NCBI GenBank assembly: GCA_024409145.1
Contig: JAKSUF010000115.1
Location: 1 to 5,476 of the forward strand
From: an archaeon
Lineage (GTDB): Archaea; Methanobacteriota; Methanobacteria; Methanobacteriales; Methanobacteriaceae
Reading direction: 5' to 3'
Length of the DNA stretch: 5,476 nucleotides
Positions 3,341 to 5,476 of the stretch are shown here, one piece after another (the stretch's first letter is position 1; every line of letters begins with the position of its first letter). Position numbers and translations under genes: made by a program. A model generated the notes under the pieces. It was not told where the DNA came from. It did not search any database and saw only the letters and a list, made by a program, of their open reading frames with translations.

Positions 3341-4636
3341 AAGAGAATTGAATAAACCTTTTTCACGAGAGTATTCTATCTCTTTACCAACCACCCCCTT
3401 ATACTGTGTTTTTAGTACATATTTATTTAAAACAAAATTTATAAACTTTTTTGGTAAATATCTATATACTGAATAATAACATTCCATTATTTCATATTCA
3501 CAATCATATGCGAATAGAATTAGTTTAAAATCAACATCAGTTAATGTTATTTCAAGTTCATCAGCACTCATAACACGACCATTATCATATTTTCCGTTAC
3601 GAATATTACGACATTTTGATTGTGAAATAATATTGTTCCAGAACTTTGATTTTATGTTTTTAAATTTAACTACCATTAAATATGCCAAGTTATCATCCAT
3701 TTGTGATGCTTTTGTTATATAACATCTAGTGAATTTATCACTTGGAAAACGATGCGACACTATTACATAAGGATATGAACTTGTAAAATCCCATGAATCT
3801 ACATCCTTAATAATATCACCTGTATATGTATAATTAGCATGTGTATAACCACCAGCAAAAGCTTCACATAATAAATTATAAATTAATGGATCAGTGTTAC
3901 ATGCTCTTGATACAACTCTTTTGTATGCATAATCTTTACGAATCAACGATTTTAATTCCCTTCGTACATGTCCTGTTGATGTTAAAGGTATATTATTTAC
4001 GGTTTTATATGTTTCAAGTTCGTATCTAATATACCAATAAACAACAAGACAATCATTTTCACAATATCCTAATTCTTCAGCTGTAAGTGGAGTTCCTGGA
4101 TGTCTAATTTTGTTATAATCCAAATCACCTACCATCTTTTTTACTGGTAATTGAAATGTTTTTGGTAATCTTGCTAAACTACTATTACTCATTAAATATG
4201 TACATCTGAATTCATAATTCAAATCTTCAGTAATTGCCTTCATTACTTTATGTGATTTTCGAGCTGTTACTTCACTGAAATTCAAATAACTTTTTATGTA
4301 TTGAAACTCGAACGCCAAATTGTGTACAAATATTATTTTTCGTTCTTTTATTCCATCGTTTAATAATTTCATAAAAGAATAGAATTCGCTCCATGTTCTA
4401 CCATAATATACATCTTCATTTACGGAAAACATCCAAATATACATACATGAACCGAATATACACTTTTCTTGTTCCTTTTTTGATAATTCTTGATATTTAT
4501 CAGACTTATAAACATTACCTTCATAAATTATATAAGAAGTTGTTTCAATATCGAATGAATATATTGTTTCATCGTATTTTATTTTTCTTCCTGATACAGT
4601 ATGTTTATGTAACTTATATTCATTCCAATATTTCAT
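3323..4636 (-). CDS. Protein-primed family B DNA polymerase, N-terminal part (437 aa)
   Basis: This is the first part of a phi29-type replicative polymerase that extends a terminal protein at the genome ends. Visible in order: ExoI FDIETT (Asp29, Glu31); ExoII HNLAFE (Asn106, with Glu110 where phi29 has Asp); SSLARL (152-157) and PVKKM (164-168), matching the terminal-protein and DNA-contact motifs; ExoIII YCEND (Tyr191, Asp195); FAGGY (260-264) for YxGG; motif A DFTSSYP (Asp283); the TPR1 region (about 295-395); and motif B KGLFNSLY (426-433). The expected Gly of motif B is missing because the frame then reads QRTE and stops. Motif C is in the overlapping next ORF. The start has GAAGGTGA before the ATG and lies 13 bases after the terminal-protein gene. 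Joined at the Tyr codon, the two parts would give about 694 residues, somewhat longer than phi29 polymerase (575). Confidence 0.93.
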   Translation of the reverse strand: MKYWNEYKLHKHTVSGRKIKYDETIYSFDIETTSYIIYEGNVYKSDKYQELSKKEQEKCIFGSCMYIWMFSVNEDVYYGRTWSEFYSFMKLLNDGIKERKIIFVHNLAFEFQYIKSYLNFSEVTARKSHKVMKAITEDLNYEFRCTYLMSNSSLARLPKTFQLPVKKMVGDLDYNKIRHPGTPLTAEELGYCENDCLVVYWYIRYELETYKTVNNIPLTSTGHVRRELKSLIRKDYAYKRVVSRACNTDPLIYNLLCEAFAGGYTHANYTYTGDIIKDVDSWDFTSSYPYVIVSHRFPSDKFTRCYITKASQMDDNLAYLMVVKFKNIKSKFWNNIISQSKCRNIRNGKYDNGRVMSADELEITLTDVDFKLILFAYDCEYEIMECYYSVYRYLPKKFINFVLNKYVLKTQYKGVVGKEIEYSREKGLFNSLYQRTE

Positions 4637-4649
4637 TTAATCACCTTCT

Positions 4650-5387
4650 TTAATTATTTTCTAATGCTTGAACATATTTATCATATATTGTATTCATTTG
4701 TTCTAATACATCAGCATCGTTCATATGTCTTGGATCTAAATATGCTTGTAAATCTTCAATAAAGTCTTCTTTGTTAGTATTTGTTTGTTTAGCTGTAATA
4801 ACTTTATTCCAGATAGTTTCATATTTAATCTTTTCACTTAAATTCTTGAATTCTTCATCATCGTATATACGATATAATGTTTCTACTTCTTTATTAGTTA
4901 AAGTCTTTACCCATTGCGGATTATTTGATTTTTTAACTAAATTTGAACGCTTTTTATTGATAGTTGCATTTATACCTTGAATCGTTTTTGTTTTACTATT
5001 TAAGAATGTATCAATTGCTTTATTCATATTTGTCAAAGCAGTCATATTCATTTTATCAATGTTTATTTTTGATACATCAATTAAACCTTCTTCGTTCAAA
5101 ATATTTAATTTATTTTGTTCCAATCTAGCAATTAACTGTTTACTTGACCATGTATCATAATGCCCCCATCTTTTTAATTGTGATAAACGATCATTAACTT
5201 GTTTCGCTTTGAATCTTGCCTTTGTGTATTTACTTCGTTTTGTCGATGTTCTTGATAATTTTAAAGCATTTCGTGTAATATATTTAACATTACTTGTAAC
5301 ACTTGTTCTGGATAAACCTCGACTAAATGATTTAACATTACGAGAAGCTCGAGATGCAATTCTTCTAAATTTTTTAGACTTTGCCAT
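4650..5387 (-). CDS. Putative terminal protein, primer for DNA replication (245 aa)
   Basis: The call rests on position and composition, not on a recognised domain. In phi29-type phages the terminal protein gene lies directly before the polymerase gene, and the protein is of similar size (phi29: 266 aa). Here the N-terminal 60 residues are extremely basic and Ser/Thr-rich (starting MAKSKKFRRIASRASRNVKS), as expected for DNA binding. The middle and C-terminus are helical and charged, ending EQMNTIYDKYVQALENN. The priming residue cannot be assigned; hydroxyl residues near the C-terminus include Thr233, Tyr235 and Tyr238. There is no signal peptide or membrane segment. The start is supported by AGGTGAGG 3 bases upstream and by the promoter at 5450-5422. 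The polymerase begins 13 bases downstream, so the two are co-transcribed. A generic basic DNA-binding protein is the alternative. Confidence 0.75.
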   Translation of the reverse strand: MAKSKKFRRIASRASRNVKSFSRGLSRTSVTSNVKYITRNALKLSRTSTKRSKYTKARFKAKQVNDRLSQLKRWGHYDTWSSKQLIARLEQNKLNILNEEGLIDVSKINIDKMNMTALTNMNKAIDTFLNSKTKTIQGINATINKKRSNLVKKSNNPQWVKTLTNKEVETLYRIYDDEEFKNLSEKIKYETIWNKVITAKQTNTNKEDFIEDLQAYLDPRHMNDADVLEQMNTIYDKYVQALENN

Positions 5388-5421
5388 GTCCTCACCTACC
5401 TTCCTATATGTTTATAAACTT

Positions 5422-5450
5422 ATTATATACCAAAATGATATATTAGTCAA
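5422..5450 (-). promoter_or_regulatory. Sigma-A type promoter for the terminal protein-polymerase unit
   Basis: On the minus strand TTGACT (5450-5445) and TATAAT (5427-5422) are 17 bases apart, one base from full consensus. The leader to the ATG is about 34 bases. It contains the perfect palindrome GTTTATAAAC (5410-5419) and then GAAGGTAGGTGA, shared with the leader of the HTH-like gene. This is probably the first promoter of the early operon visible here. The remaining 26 bases to the window edge show nothing further. Confidence 0.83.
5425..5443. promoter_or_regulatory. Operator-like imperfect palindrome in the terminal-protein promoter
   Basis: ATATACCAAAATGATATAT lies in the spacer and overlaps the -10 box. 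Its 8-base arms match with one exception around a 3-base centre. It is identical at 16 of 19 positions to the perfect palindrome in the promoter at 2527-2499, in the same register relative to the -10 box. A common repressor with weaker binding here is a reasonable inference. Confidence 0.55.
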
Positions 5451-5476
5451 TACATTATTTTAATTATTTTGTAAAC

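Noticed and set aside
3327..3344. Tandem duplication as the source of the 8 extra bases
   Set aside because: Only TAC is repeated; the 8-base unit (TACCAGCG) is followed by TACGGAAT, so it is not a copy of its neighbour.
3323..3345. Programmed -1 frameshift joining the polymerase halves
   Set aside because: There is no X-XXY-YYZ slippery heptamer before the stop. A -1 shift would give NSLYQRYGMM or NSLYQRTEMM, disrupting motif B, whereas the TAC-to-TAC skip restores it exactly.
4393..5463. Plus-strand frames opposite the polymerase and terminal-protein genes
   Set aside because: They are antisense shadows with no Shine-Dalgarno, and the minus-strand genes have clear family motifs or context.
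5451..5476. Genome terminus with an inverted terminal repeat
   Set aside because: A terminal protein gene can lie near a genome end, but the other end is not in the window and no repeat can be tested; the window edge may be arbitrary.

Overview
The window looks like the early replication region of a small tailed phage (podovirus type) that copies linear DNA by protein priming, as phage phi29 does. Two signs point there: a family B DNA polymerase with the protein-primed motif set, and a short, very basic protein encoded directly upstream of it, which is the usual place for the terminal protein gene. The DNA is strongly AT-rich. Almost every gene has a purine-rich Shine-Dalgarno site (AGGAGGTG, GAAGGTGA), and TGA is used as a stop. 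Together these suggest a low-GC Firmicutes host (Clostridia or Bacilli); this is inference. Every supported gene lies on the minus strand, so transcription runs from high to low coordinates.

Layout in transcription order. At 5476-5388 there is a strong sigma-A promoter with an imperfect palindrome in its spacer. It drives the putative terminal protein (5387-4650) and then the DNA polymerase, which is divided into two reading frames (4636-3323 and 3326-2544). A second promoter (2527-2499), of perfect consensus and with a perfect 19-base palindrome in its spacer, drives a small helix-turn-helix-like protein (2470-2258) and a run of tightly packed or overlapping tiny genes: a 2-helix membrane protein, an 80-aa protein, a 31-aa single-helix membrane peptide, proteins of 57, 51 and 96 aa, a 39-aa single-helix membrane peptide and a 58-aa helical protein. 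A gene-free gap (811-637) contains a striking inverted repeat that could fold into a long stem flanked by two hairpins. After it come a 76-aa coiled-coil protein, a 26-aa peptide, a 91-aa coiled-coil protein related to the 76-aa one, and the start of another gene cut by the window edge.

The most notable feature is the polymerase split. The first frame ends just after the Tyr of the catalytic motif Kx3NSLY(G), and the second frame supplies the Gly and the rest, including the YxDTDS motif. The only disruption is 8 extra bases, bounded by two TAC (Tyr) codons. If a ribosome, or an editing or deletion event, skipped from the first TAC to the second, the exact motif NSLYGMM would be restored and a polymerase of about 694 residues would result. 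Possible explanations are programmed translational bypassing, a true split polymerase with ATGA-coupled translation, a scar of a lost mobile element in a known insertion hotspot, a recent mutation, or an assembly error. The sequence alone cannot decide between them.

The likely working logic is as follows. Terminal protein and polymerase are co-transcribed and together start replication at the genome ends. The small HTH-like protein may repress both promoters through the shared palindrome. The small membrane and coiled-coil proteins are probably accessory early proteins of unknown function. I saw no tRNA, CRISPR array, integrase or transposase, and no structural or lysis gene.
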